From Actinomycetes bacterium (lineage in GTDB: Bacteria > Actinomycetota > Actinomycetes > Propionibacteriales > Nocardioidaceae): 7,737 nt of DNA. Of the stretch, positions 1 to 5,649 are shown in pieces (position 1 is the first letter of the stretch; every line of letters begins with the position of its first letter). The stretch spans positions 1-7,737 of the forward strand of contig JAKPAQ010000224.1 of assembly GCA_029779385.1 (NCBI GenBank), given 5' to 3'. The notes below the pieces were generated by a model. It ran no database searches. It was not told the DNA's origin and saw only the letters and a list, made by a program, of their open reading frames with translations. Both the position numbers and the translations under genes were made by a program.

Positions 1-58
1 TCATCGGGCCGTTTGGACGGACCTTCGAGTCTGTCGCGTCTGAACGGCTGTAGGCGAC

Positions 59-736
59 CTAGAACAGCCGCAAAGACGGGTCGTCTAGACCGCGCAGTTC
101 GTTGTAGTCGACGGTGACGCATTCGATTCCGCGGTCTTTGGCCAACGTGCGCGCCTGCGGCTTGATCTCTTGGGCGGCGAAAATACCCCGAACCGGTCGA
201 AGCTTTGGATCGCGGTTCATTAGTTCTAGATAACGCGTCAACTGCTCCACGCCATCTATCTCGCCGCGCCGTTTGATTTCGACTGCGACCGAACCGCCGG
301 CCGCGTCGCGACACAGCAGGTCGACCGGCCCGATCGCGGTCATGTATTCGCGCCGCACCAGTGAAAGGCCTTCGCCCAGGCTGGCGGTGTGATCGGCCAA
401 GAGCTCTTGGAGGTGCTTTTCCACGCCGTCCTTGTGCAGGCCGGGATCTATGCCGAGGTCGTGGCTTGAATCGTGCACGATCTCTTCGAGGCGAATTCGC
501 AGACGATCGTCGGACTTGGTCGCCGAAACCGTCCATTCAGTCACGCCGTCCTCGGCGGTGCCCTCACGCAGGGTGCACGGCGGACTCATCCAGTTCAACG
601 GCTTGTAGGAACCGCCGTCGGCGTGGACGAGTACCGAACCATCGGACTTGACCATGATCACCCGAACCGCAGGCGGCAGATGGGCAGTCAGTCGCCCGGT
701 GTAGTCAACCTGGCAGCGAGCGACGACGATCCTCAC
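59..736 (-). CDS. nucS: NucS/EndoMS mismatch-specific endonuclease
   Basis: This 225-residue protein has the full length and layout of actinobacterial NucS (EndoMS), which cuts both strands at mismatches and replaces MutS/MutL repair in most actinobacteria. The N-terminal half (about 1-95) is the DNA-binding/dimerisation part. The C-terminal half is a RecB-like nuclease with the expected acidic residues: Asp139 in GPVDLLCRD, Glu153 and Lys155 in VAVEIKRRG, and Gln165 shortly after. The C-terminus ends in SLRLF, which resembles the tail reported to bind the beta sliding clamp in this family. The start is a GTG at 736 that overlaps the TGA of the upstream lipoprotein gene by 4 bp (GTGA). I see no Shine-Dalgarno sequence before it, so translation is probably coupled to the lipoprotein gene. 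Nothing is truncated, and the stop (TAG) lies 58 bp from the window edge. Identity is very likely; the operon link is inferred from the overlap. Confidence 0.95.
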   Translation of the reverse strand: MRIVVARCQVDYTGRLTAHLPPAVRVIMVKSDGSVLVHADGGSYKPLNWMSPPCTLREGTAEDGVTEWTVSATKSDDRLRIRLEEIVHDSSHDLGIDPGLHKDGVEKHLQELLADHTASLGEGLSLVRREYMTAIGPVDLLCRDAAGGSVAVEIKRRGEIDGVEQLTRYLELMNRDPKLRPVRGIFAAQEIKPQARTLAKDRGIECVTVDYNELRGLDDPSLRLF

Positions 737-1104
737 TGGCGAACGAGGGTGCCAAGCCGGAATACGAGGGTTCCGTTGGTGATGGTGCCCTCGTTCGATT
801 CACCGTCGTCGCCTTCAAGGGTCACGGTCTTCGCGGTCACTACGTATTGACCGTTGCGGAAGCCCTTGTTGCCCTGGTAGTCCTCGACGAAGGTGCCGTC
901 GGGCTTGAAGTGGACAGTCCAGTCGGCCTCCTCGTCTCGCCACGTGCCGACCACGTCGACGGCTGCGGCCGACGATGACGCCGAAGACGTCGGGGCGGTT
1001 GAGTTGGTTGGGTTAGAGGCAGCCGGGGCATCATCTCGGGCGCAGCCGGTAAGGCTCACAACCGAGACTGCTGCAATTGCGGCAATCGCCAGACGTTTCG
1101 ACAT
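733..1104 (-). CDS. small secreted lipoprotein, lipocalin-like domain, unknown function
   Basis: This 123-residue protein starts with a short basic n-region (SKR), a hydrophobic stretch (about 5-17) and a lipobox LTGC with the lipidated Cys at 21, so it should be a membrane-anchored exported lipoprotein. Residues 22-48 are an Ala/Ser/Thr/Pro-rich linker of low complexity. Residues 50-123 form a small beta-rich domain with the pattern [22 protein letters not shown] and [10 protein letters not shown]. This pattern is seen in lipocalin-like or DUF-type domains of small bacterial lipoproteins. The ATG at 1104 follows a good Shine-Dalgarno (GGGAGA on the minus strand, about 3-4 nt before the ATG). 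It is the first gene of a two-gene unit with nucS and diverges from the dehydrogenase gene. I cannot assign a ligand or role. The signal peptide call is strong and the domain call tentative. Confidence 0.85.
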   Translation of the reverse strand: MSKRLAIAAIAAVSVVSLTGCARDDAPAASNPTNSTAPTSSASSSAAAVDVVGTWRDEEADWTVHFKPDGTFVEDYQGNKGFRNGQYVVTAKTVTLEGDDGESNEGTITNGTLVFRLGTLVRQ

Positions 1105-1128
1105 GGGTCTCCCATCGGGACATCAGAA

Positions 1129-1149
1129 CTGTCACGCTAGTCTGTCACG
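1129..1149. promoter_or_regulatory. direct repeat CTGTCACG x2 in divergent promoter region, possible operator
   Basis: The 97-bp gap between the divergent lipoprotein and dehydrogenase genes holds two perfect copies of CTGTCACG at 1129-1136 and 1142-1149, a 13-bp period. The spacer CTAGT contributes to weak -10-like boxes on both strands: TAGTCT (1138-1143, plus) and TAGCGT (1134-1139, minus). A protein bound here could control both directions. No convincing -35 is visible for either box, so the promoter positions are guesses. The repeat itself is directly seen. Confidence 0.35.
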
Positions 1150-1187
1150 AACACTCGGCCGACTTCGATGCCGACGTGCCAAGCCTT

Positions 1188-1194
1188 GAAGGAG
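1188..1194 (+). promoter_or_regulatory. ribosome binding site of the dehydrogenase gene
   Basis: GAAGGAG lies 7 nt before the ATG at 1202. An in-frame TTG at 1199 would be only 4 nt away, so this site favours the ATG as the true start. Confidence 0.8.
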
Positions 1195-1201
1195 ATTCTT
1201 G

Positions 1202-2392
1202 ATGCAGGAAATCGTCGACAGCATTACCGCTACTGACGAGGGCGGCCAAATCGCCCAGTCGCTGCTGTTCCCTTACCTAAACCACGCGGCAAATATGTAT
1301 GGCGCTGGCTATGCAACAGCGGCCGATATTGACGCTGGCATGCGTTTTGGTTGCGGCTACCCGATCGGCCCGTTGGCGCTGGTTGATGCGCTCGGCGCCG
1401 CGACCGTCGTGGCAGGTCTAGAGGCCCAGTTCGCCAAGACCGGCGATCCGCTTCACCAACCGGCCGCGACCCTCATTGAGGCCGCGAACAATGGCACCTC
1501 CTTCACCGAGGCAGGTGGCGCTGGCGCCGAAGTGCCGCAGATCAAGCGCGAGATCAAGAAGGTCGGCGTTGTCGGAACCGGCACGATGGCTTCGGGTATC
1601 GCCCAGGTTTTCGCCCAGTCCGGTTACGACGTGGTCTTCGTCGGACGCTCGGCCGAGAAGCTTGACGGCGTTTTGGCCTACATCACCAAGAACCTCGACC
1701 GGTCGGTTGCCAAGGGAAAACTCGATGAGTCCGGCAAGTCCGCGATCCTCGATCGGCTGATCGGTTCGACCGAGCGCGAAGCCCTCGCCGACGTCGACAT
1801 TGTGGTTGAGGCTATCGCCGAAGATCTGGACATCAAACTGGACCTGTTCCGCGACCTAGACCGGATCTGCAAGCCGGGCGCGATTTTGGCCACCACGACT
1901 TCCTCGCTTTCGATCAAGGCGTGCGCCGACGTTACGGGCCGTCCCGCCGACGTCATCGGCATGCACTTCTTCAACCCGGCGCCGATCATGAAGTTGGTCG
2001 AAGTTGTCACTACGGAAGAGACCGCCGCCGATGTCGACGAGACGGTGCGGGCGCTTTGCTTCGGCACTGGCAAGCACCCGGTGTCTTGTGGTGACCGCGC
2101 GGGCTTCATCGTCAACGCGTTGCTGTTCCCGTACTTGAACGACGCGATCTTGTTGCTGGAGTCCGGCGCGGCTTCGATGACCGAGATCGACGACGCGATG
2201 AAGGCCACCAAGTTGCCGATGGGCCCGTTCGAGTTGCTCGACGTTGTCGGCAACGACGTCTCGCTGGCAATCCAGGAGACCTTGGTTGGCGCGTTCGGTC
2301 ACGAGGGATGGGCACCGGCCGAGAGCCTCAAGCAGGTTGTTGCCGACGGCAAGCTCGGTCGCAAAACCAAGGCCGGGTTCCACACCTACTGA
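1202..2392 (+). CDS. hbd: 3-hydroxyacyl-CoA (3-hydroxybutyryl-CoA) dehydrogenase with extra N-terminal 3HCDH domain
   Basis: This 396-residue enzyme should oxidise or reduce 3-hydroxybutyryl-CoA/acetoacetyl-CoA with NAD(P). The catalytic part begins near residue 120 with a Rossmann motif (VGVVGTGTMASG, Gly125/127/132). It continues with TTSSL (Ser234/235), HFFNPAP (catalytic His255), KLVEVV (Glu267) and FIVNALL (Asn305), and ends in the family tail LGRKTKAGFHTY. Single-copy homologues are about 280-290 residues. The extra roughly 115 residues are a second copy of the C-terminal dimerisation domain placed in front: SLLFPYLN and YPIGPLALVDALG (about 20-67) match LLFPYLN and LPMGPFELLDVVG (about 307-350). 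The front copy lacks the conserved Asn and the LGRK...GFY tail, so it is probably structural. From memory, a similar permuted order occurs in other actinobacterial dehydrogenases, but I cannot check. ATG 1202 is chosen over TTG 1199 from the ribosome site. Its own terminator follows. Nearby ccr and thiolase genes suggest a C4 substrate. Confidence 0.9.
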   Translation: MQEIVDSITATDEGGQIAQSLLFPYLNHAANMYGAGYATAADIDAGMRFGCGYPIGPLALVDALGAATVVAGLEAQFAKTGDPLHQPAATLIEAANNGTSFTEAGGAGAEVPQIKREIKKVGVVGTGTMASGIAQVFAQSGYDVVFVGRSAEKLDGVLAYITKNLDRSVAKGKLDESGKSAILDRLIGSTEREALADVDIVVEAIAEDLDIKLDLFRDLDRICKPGAILATTTSSLSIKACADVTGRPADVIGMHFFNPAPIMKLVEVVTTEETAADVDETVRALCFGTGKHPVSCGDRAGFIVNALLFPYLNDAILLLESGAASMTEIDDAMKATKLPMGPFELLDVVGNDVSLAIQETLVGAFGHEGWAPAESLKQVVADGKLGRKTKAGFHTY

Positions 2393-2416
2393 GAAGTCTG
2401 ACCCCGTTGGGTCGCT

Positions 2417-2459
2417 GATCGGGCACGAGCGAGGTAATCGCTCGTGCCCGATCTTTTTT
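2417..2459 (+). terminator. intrinsic terminator after the dehydrogenase gene
   Basis: A perfect 16-bp stem (arms 2417-2432 and 2438-2453) closes a 5-nt loop (GGTAA) and is followed by six T residues (2454-2459). It sits 24 nt after the stop codon. This is a strong Rho-independent terminator on the plus strand and isolates the dehydrogenase gene from the next plus-strand genes. Confidence 0.95.
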
Positions 2460-2486
2460 GAGGCACTAGATCTGAACCAATAGGCT
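2458..2486 (+). promoter_or_regulatory. candidate promoter for leaderless 91-residue protein gene
   Basis: TTGAGG (2458-2463), a 17-bp spacer, then TAGGCT (2481-2486) fits a housekeeping sigma promoter. The ATG at 2493 is only 6 nt after the -10 box, so the transcript would start at or within a base of the start codon. No Shine-Dalgarno at good spacing is present, which agrees with a leaderless mRNA. The -35 box overlaps the T-tract of the preceding terminator. Confidence 0.5.
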
Positions 2487-2492
2487 CAAGGC

Positions 2493-2768
2493 ATGTCCAA
2501 ACGTAAGGCGGCCGCCGCGCGGGCGTCGCGACGGGCGATACCGACGACTCCCGAGCAGTTGGTCCATAAGCGCGCTGGCGAATTCTGGCAGCGTTTCATC
2601 ACCGGCGCCACCTCCGCTAAGCCGTACCGCTGTCCCGGCTGTGACCAGTTGATCGCGCCGGCTACACCGCATTACGTTGTCTGGCCCGAGATTCCGAGCC
2701 TGCTCGAAAGCGACGGAATCAACGAACGGCGACACTGGCACCGCAGTTGCTGGGAACGTCACAGTTGA
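2493..2768 (+). CDS. small Cys/His-rich (probable zinc-binding) actinobacterial protein
   Basis: This 91-residue protein has a basic, Ala/Arg-rich N-terminus (1-15), a short linker, and a compact C-terminal module with likely metal ligands: CPGC (Cys47, Cys50), His60 in TPHYVVWPE, and RRHWHRSCW (His81/His83, Cys86). It resembles a small actinobacterial family that databases often label 'ATP/GTP-binding protein', but I see no P-loop, and a zinc ribbon or treble-clef fold is more plausible. The function is unknown; a nucleic-acid or protein-binding role is only a guess. The ATG at 2493 is preceded by a TANNNT box at 6 nt, which suggests a leaderless start. The stop codon TGA (2766-2768) lies inside the -35 box of the hydrolase promoter, so the two genes are tightly packed. 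Confidence 0.8.
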   Translation: MSKRKAAAARASRRAIPTTPEQLVHKRAGEFWQRFITGATSAKPYRCPGCDQLIAPATPHYVVWPEIPSLLESDGINERRHWHRSCWERHS

Positions 2769-2795
2769 CGCTGGGCAGATCGGCCCACCTACGCT
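2765..2795 (+). promoter_or_regulatory. candidate promoter for leaderless hydrolase gene
   Basis: TTGACG (2765-2770), a 19-bp spacer and TACGCT (2790-2795) make a good sigma-70-type match, with a slightly long spacer. The ATG at 2804 follows after 8 nt and has no Shine-Dalgarno, so transcription probably starts at the start codon. The -35 box contains the stop codon of the preceding gene. Confidence 0.5.
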
Positions 2796-2803
2796 GCGCA
2801 AGA

Positions 2804-3595
2804 ATGGACCCCGTGAGCCAGAAGATCACCGGTAGTTCGGTTCTACCCGCACGGCGTAAAGACATCGAACTGCACACCGCCGACGGACTGACTTTGGTGG
2901 GGGAGTTGGCGTTGCCGGCCGAGGGTGATCCAGTCGCCACGATGATTTGCTTGCACCCGCTGCCCACCCACGGCGGCATGATGGACAGCCACGTGTTCCG
3001 CAAGGCCGCCTACCGGCTGCCCGCCCAAGCGAACATCGCCGTGCTGCGGTTCAACACTCGTGGCACTGAGAGCGTCCGGGGTCGCAGCGAGGGCGAGTTC
3101 GACAACGGCACTGGCGAGCGTTTTGATGTCGCGGCGGCAATCGAGTTCGCCGAGTTTGAGTCGCTGCCGAACCTTTGGCTCGTCGGCTGGTCTTTTGGCA
3201 CTGACCTGACGCTGATGTACGGGCTCGAACCGGACGTGACGGGAGCTATCTTGCTGTCGCCGCCGCTTCGCTACAGCCAGCCTGAGCACCTAGCGGCCTG
3301 GGCCGAAGACGGCCGGCCGTTGGTGGCGTTGATTCCTGAACTGGACGACTACCTGCGACCTGAGCAGGCCCGCGAGCGGTTCGCTGCGGTGCCCCAAGCC
3401 GAAGTCATTGCGGTGGCTGGCGGCAAACACCTTTGGGTCGGTGACACCGAACGTGCCCTCGACGAGATTGTGGCTCGGCTCAACCCTGCCGCTGAGCTGC
3501 CGCTGCCACGCGTGTGGGACGGTCCGATGAACCGGGCCGATTCCAGCGCCTACGCCGATCGCACGACCGCGGTGTTTAGGGAAGTTCCGCGTTAG
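2804..3595 (+). CDS. alpha/beta hydrolase (COG2945-like)
   Basis: This is a cytoplasmic serine hydrolase of 263 residues with no signal peptide. The oxyanion region is CLHPLPTHGG (His51-Pro52), followed by DSHVFRKAA, the conserved VLRFNTRG and SEGEFDNGTGE, the nucleophile elbow GWSFG (Ser130), an ILLSPPLRY strand, an acidic residue in PELDDYLRPEQ (Asp181 or 182) and the catalytic His209 in GGKHLW. The order and spacing fit the 'predicted alpha/beta superfamily hydrolase' group COG2945. The substrate cannot be told from sequence; esters or thioesters are possible. I chose ATG 2804 because it follows a TACGCT box by 8 nt. A TTG at 2747 would add 19 unconserved residues overlapping the previous gene, and a GTG at 2813 is possible. 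The last 35 or so residues, after ARLNP, lie beyond the hydrolase core. The gene converges on ccr. Confidence 0.85.
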   Translation: MDPVSQKITGSSVLPARRKDIELHTADGLTLVGELALPAEGDPVATMICLHPLPTHGGMMDSHVFRKAAYRLPAQANIAVLRFNTRGTESVRGRSEGEFDNGTGERFDVAAAIEFAEFESLPNLWLVGWSFGTDLTLMYGLEPDVTGAILLSPPLRYSQPEHLAAWAEDGRPLVALIPELDDYLRPEQARERFAAVPQAEVIAVAGGKHLWVGDTERALDEIVARLNPAAELPLPRVWDGPMNRADSSAYADRTTAVFREVPR

Positions 3596-3607
3596 CGAAA
3601 CGCAAAG

Positions 3608-3654
3608 CGGCGGGCCTTGACCACTGGGCGTTCGCCCAGAGTCAAGACCCGCCG
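3608..3654. terminator. bidirectional terminator between hydrolase and ccr
   Basis: A long imperfect hairpin lies between the convergent genes. CGGCGGG pairs with CCCGCCG, CTTGAC with GTCAAG, and CTGGGCG with CGCCCAG around a 2-nt TT apex, with one mismatch and one small asymmetric bulge. It begins 12 nt after the hydrolase stop and ends 25 nt before the ccr stop. The T-rich stretches on either side are weak (TTCGTTATTGCTT on plus, CTTTGCGTTTCG on minus), but the position suits a shared terminator for both strands. Confidence 0.8.
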
Positions 3655-3679
3655 TTCGTTATTGCTTGGTGCGCCGAAC

Positions 3680-5017
3680 TCAGATGCCGCGGAAGCGATT
3701 GATCTCGGCGAGGTGCTTGGCGCGCTTCTCTGGATCCGAGACGCCAAGTCCTTCTTCGGGGGCCAGCGTCAGGACGCCGACCTTGCCCTGGTGCTTGTTC
3801 TGGTGAACGTCGAGCGCGGCCTGGCCGGTCTCTTCCATCTTGTAGACCTTCGAAACGGTCGGATGGATCAGGCCCTTGTCGATGAGGCGGTTGGCCTCGA
3901 AAGCCTCGCGGTAGTTCGCGAAGTGCGAGCTCTTGATGTTCTTCAGGTTCATCCACAAGTAGCGGTTGTCGTACTGGTGCATGTAGCCCGAGGTCGAGGC
4001 GCAGGTGATGATCGTGCCGCCCTTGCGTGCGACGTAGACCGAGGCACCGAAGGTCTCGCGACCCGGGTGCTCGAAGACGATGTCGGGATCTTCGCCGCCG
4101 GTTAGCTCGCGGATCTTCTTGCCGAACCGCTGCCATTCCTTCGGGTCCTGGGTGTTCTCGTCTTTCCAGAACTTGTAGCCCTCAGCGGAACGGTCGATGA
4201 TGTGCTCGGCGCCGAGGGAGCGAACGATCTCGGCCTTGTCTGGGCTGGAGACGACACAAACCGGGATGGCTCCGCCGTTTAGGGCCATTTGGGTAGCGTA
4301 GGAGCCGAGGCCACCGGAAGCGCCCCAGATCAGTACGACGTCGCCCTGCTTCATGTTGGCGCCGTTCTTGGAGACCAACTGGCGGTAAGCGGTCGAGTTG
4401 ACCAGACCCGGCGATGCGGCTTCTTCCCACGTCAGGTGACTTGGCTTTGGCATCAACTGGTTGGACTTGACGATGGCCAGTTCGGCCAGACCGCCGAAGT
4501 TCGTCTCAAAGCCCCAAATGCGCTGCTCTGGGTCCATCATCGTGTCGTCGTGGCCGTCTGGGCTCTCGAGCTCAACGGACAGGCAGTGGGCGACCACTTC
4601 GGCACCAGGCTTCCAAGCGTTGACGCCCGGGCCGGTGCGCAGCACGACACCGGACAAGTCCGAGCCGACAACGTGGTACGGCAGGTCGTGGCGCTTGGTG
4701 AACTCTGAGAGGCGGCCGTAACGCTCCAAGAAGCGGAAGGTCGAGACAGGCTCGAAGATCGAGGTCCAAACGGTGTTGTAGTTGATCGCGCTGGCCATGA
4801 CGGCAACGAGCGCTTCGCCCGGCGCCAACTCTGGCAGCGGCACGTCGTCGAGGTGCAGGCTCTTGCGCGGGTCCTTTTCGCGCGAGGTGAGCCCCTCAAA
4901 CATGTTTTCCTCGTCCTTGTGGACGGTGATCGCACGGTAGGTGCTCGGGAGTTCAAGATTTGAGTATGTCTCGGCTGAACGATCGCCGGACATGATGGCG
5001 TCAAGAATATGCTGCAC
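3680..5017 (-). CDS. ccr: crotonyl-CoA carboxylase/reductase
   Basis: Ccr carries out the NADPH-dependent reductive carboxylation of crotonyl-CoA to (2S)-ethylmalonyl-CoA, the committing step of the ethylmalonyl-CoA pathway and a source of polyketide extender units. The 445-residue protein is full length and closely follows the Streptomyces/Kitasatospora type: ITVHKDE near the start, an MDR fold with the nucleotide-binding WGASGGLGSY (231-240), and the end APEEGLGV...INRFRGI. The four residues reported to hold CO2 in the Kitasatospora enzyme, Asn81, Phe170, Glu171 and His365, are all present at the same numbers (NYNTVW, GFETNFGG, SSHFANYREA). It should therefore be a true carboxylase rather than a simple enoyl-CoA reductase. 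The start is GTG 5017 with GAAGGA 6 nt upstream. It lies 80 bp after the epimerase gene on the same strand, so the two may be co-transcribed, although a weak promoter of its own is possible in the gap. Confidence 0.97.
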   Translation of the reverse strand: MQHILDAIMSGDRSAETYSNLELPSTYRAITVHKDEENMFEGLTSREKDPRKSLHLDDVPLPELAPGEALVAVMASAINYNTVWTSIFEPVSTFRFLERYGRLSEFTKRHDLPYHVVGSDLSGVVLRTGPGVNAWKPGAEVVAHCLSVELESPDGHDDTMMDPEQRIWGFETNFGGLAELAIVKSNQLMPKPSHLTWEEAASPGLVNSTAYRQLVSKNGANMKQGDVVLIWGASGGLGSYATQMALNGGAIPVCVVSSPDKAEIVRSLGAEHIIDRSAEGYKFWKDENTQDPKEWQRFGKKIRELTGGEDPDIVFEHPGRETFGASVYVARKGGTIITCASTSGYMHQYDNRYLWMNLKNIKSSHFANYREAFEANRLIDKGLIHPTVSKVYKMEETGQAALDVHQNKHQGKVGVLTLAPEEGLGVSDPEKRAKHLAEINRFRGI

Positions 5018-5023
5018 TGGTTT

Positions 5024-5060
5024 TCCTTCGCAGGTGACTTTGGGCGTTGCAGGAATGTTA
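5024..5060 (-). promoter_or_regulatory. ccr ribosome binding site and possible -10 box
   Basis: On the minus strand GAAGGA (5024-5029) sits 6 nt before the GTG start and supports that start. A TAACAT hexamer (5055-5060) could be a -10 box giving a leader of about 30 nt, but no -35 is visible. The ribosome site is firm and the promoter is weak. The rest of the 80-bp gap shows nothing else clear. Confidence 0.4.
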
Positions 5061-5097
5061 CTGGCGAGAAACTTAGCTGGCTACTGGAGTCGCCAAA

Positions 5098-5550
5098 TCA
5101 GTGTGTGGCGTTCGTCGCAGGCTCGACCAACTCGACCAGAATGCCCCCGGCGTCCTTCGGGTGAACGAAGTTGACGCGGCTATCTGAAGTGCCCCGTTTG
5201 GGCACTTCGTACAGGAGGCGAACGCCGCGGTCGCGAAGGGTGGCCGAAACCGCGTCGATATCGGTGACACGGTACGCGAGCTGTTGGATGCCCGGACCAT
5301 TGCGGTCCAAGAACTTGGCAATCGTGGACGTTTCGTCAAGGGGGGCAAGCAACTGCAGGCAAGAGCCGGAGTCGCCGACTGCGAGCATCGCCTCGCGCAC
5401 GCCTTGCTCTTCGTTTACTTCTTCGTGGATCGACTCAAGCCCAAAGACTCGTGAGTAGAACTCGATTGCGTCGTCTAGGTCGGCAACGGCGATGCCGACG
5501 TGGTCGATGGCGGTAAGGAGATGCCCCGGAACTAGGGTGTCGCTGCTCAT
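5098..5550 (-). CDS. mce: methylmalonyl-CoA/ethylmalonyl-CoA epimerase (VOC family)
   Basis: This 150-residue glyoxalase/VOC-fold protein interconverts the 2S and 2R forms of methylmalonyl-CoA and probably ethylmalonyl-CoA, linking Ccr or propionyl-CoA carboxylase to B12-dependent mutases. Family marks are AIDHVGIAVADLD (metal ligand His17), EEVNEEQGVREAML (43-56), LQLLAP (Gln66), PRRG-like PKRGTSDSRVNFVHPKDAGG and the terminal LVELVEP (Glu140). One oddity stands out: where characterised epimerases have His-His after GPG(I/L), one of which binds the metal, this protein has GPGIQQLAYRV (Gln89-Gln90). This may be a variant shared by a group of actinobacterial epimerases. I chose ATG 5550 because the longer reading frame upstream (to 5643) overlaps the thiolase ribosome site and adds an Arg/Cys-rich stretch unlike the family. 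There is no Shine-Dalgarno, but a TACGCT box sits 8 nt before the ATG, so the mRNA may be leaderless. ccr follows on the same strand. Confidence 0.92.
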   Translation of the reverse strand: MSSDTLVPGHLLTAIDHVGIAVADLDDAIEFYSRVFGLESIHEEVNEEQGVREAMLAVGDSGSCLQLLAPLDETSTIAKFLDRNGPGIQQLAYRVTDIDAVSATLRDRGVRLLYEVPKRGTSDSRVNFVHPKDAGGILVELVEPATNATH

Positions 5551-5558
5551 GTCGCGAA

Positions 5559-5588
5559 AGCGTAGTCGACTGCGCTGACATGCCCTAA
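5559..5588 (-). promoter_or_regulatory. candidate promoter for leaderless epimerase gene
   Basis: On the minus strand TACGCT (5559-5564) lies 8 nt before the ATG at 5550, the same box and spacing as for the hydrolase gene at 2804. The -35 region is poor (TTAGGG at 18 bp). It would drive epimerase and probably ccr. Confidence 0.35.
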
Positions 5589-5609
5589 TGGCCCGTCGCC
5601 TGCCCCGAG

Positions 5610-5640
5610 TACAGTTGCCACAACGTCCGTATTGAAGGAG
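5610..5640 (+). promoter_or_regulatory. thiolase ribosome binding site and possible -10 box
   Basis: GAAGGAG (5634-5640) is 9 nt before the ATG at 5650 and fixes that start; the in-frame TTG at 5632 precedes the site and cannot use it. A TACAGT hexamer (5610-5615) could be the -10 box, giving a leader of roughly 28 nt. No -35 is evident. Confidence 0.5.
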
Positions 5641-5649
5641 CACGTTCCA

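Noticed and set aside
1..58. CAT at 2-4 could be the ATG of a minus-strand gene leaving the window
   Set aside because: Only one codon is visible and there is no ribosome site before it, so nothing supports a gene here. The 58 bp otherwise show nothing clear.
1678..2253. 191-residue open frame on the minus strand opposite the dehydrogenase
   Set aside because: Ser/Arg-rich shadow translation of a conserved enzyme gene with no family signature.
2747..2803. Earlier TTG start of the hydrolase
   Set aside because: It overlaps the preceding gene, has no ribosome site, and the added residues are not part of the hydrolase fold.
3617..4105. 162-residue open frame on the plus strand opposite ccr
   Set aside because: It is antisense to a certain gene, has no ribosome site or recognisable domain, and is expected by chance at this GC content.
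5551..5643. N-terminal extension of the epimerase to 5643
   Set aside because: It would overlap the thiolase ribosome site, adds an Arg/Cys-rich stretch foreign to the family, and the TACGCT box 8 nt before ATG 5550 gives a better start.
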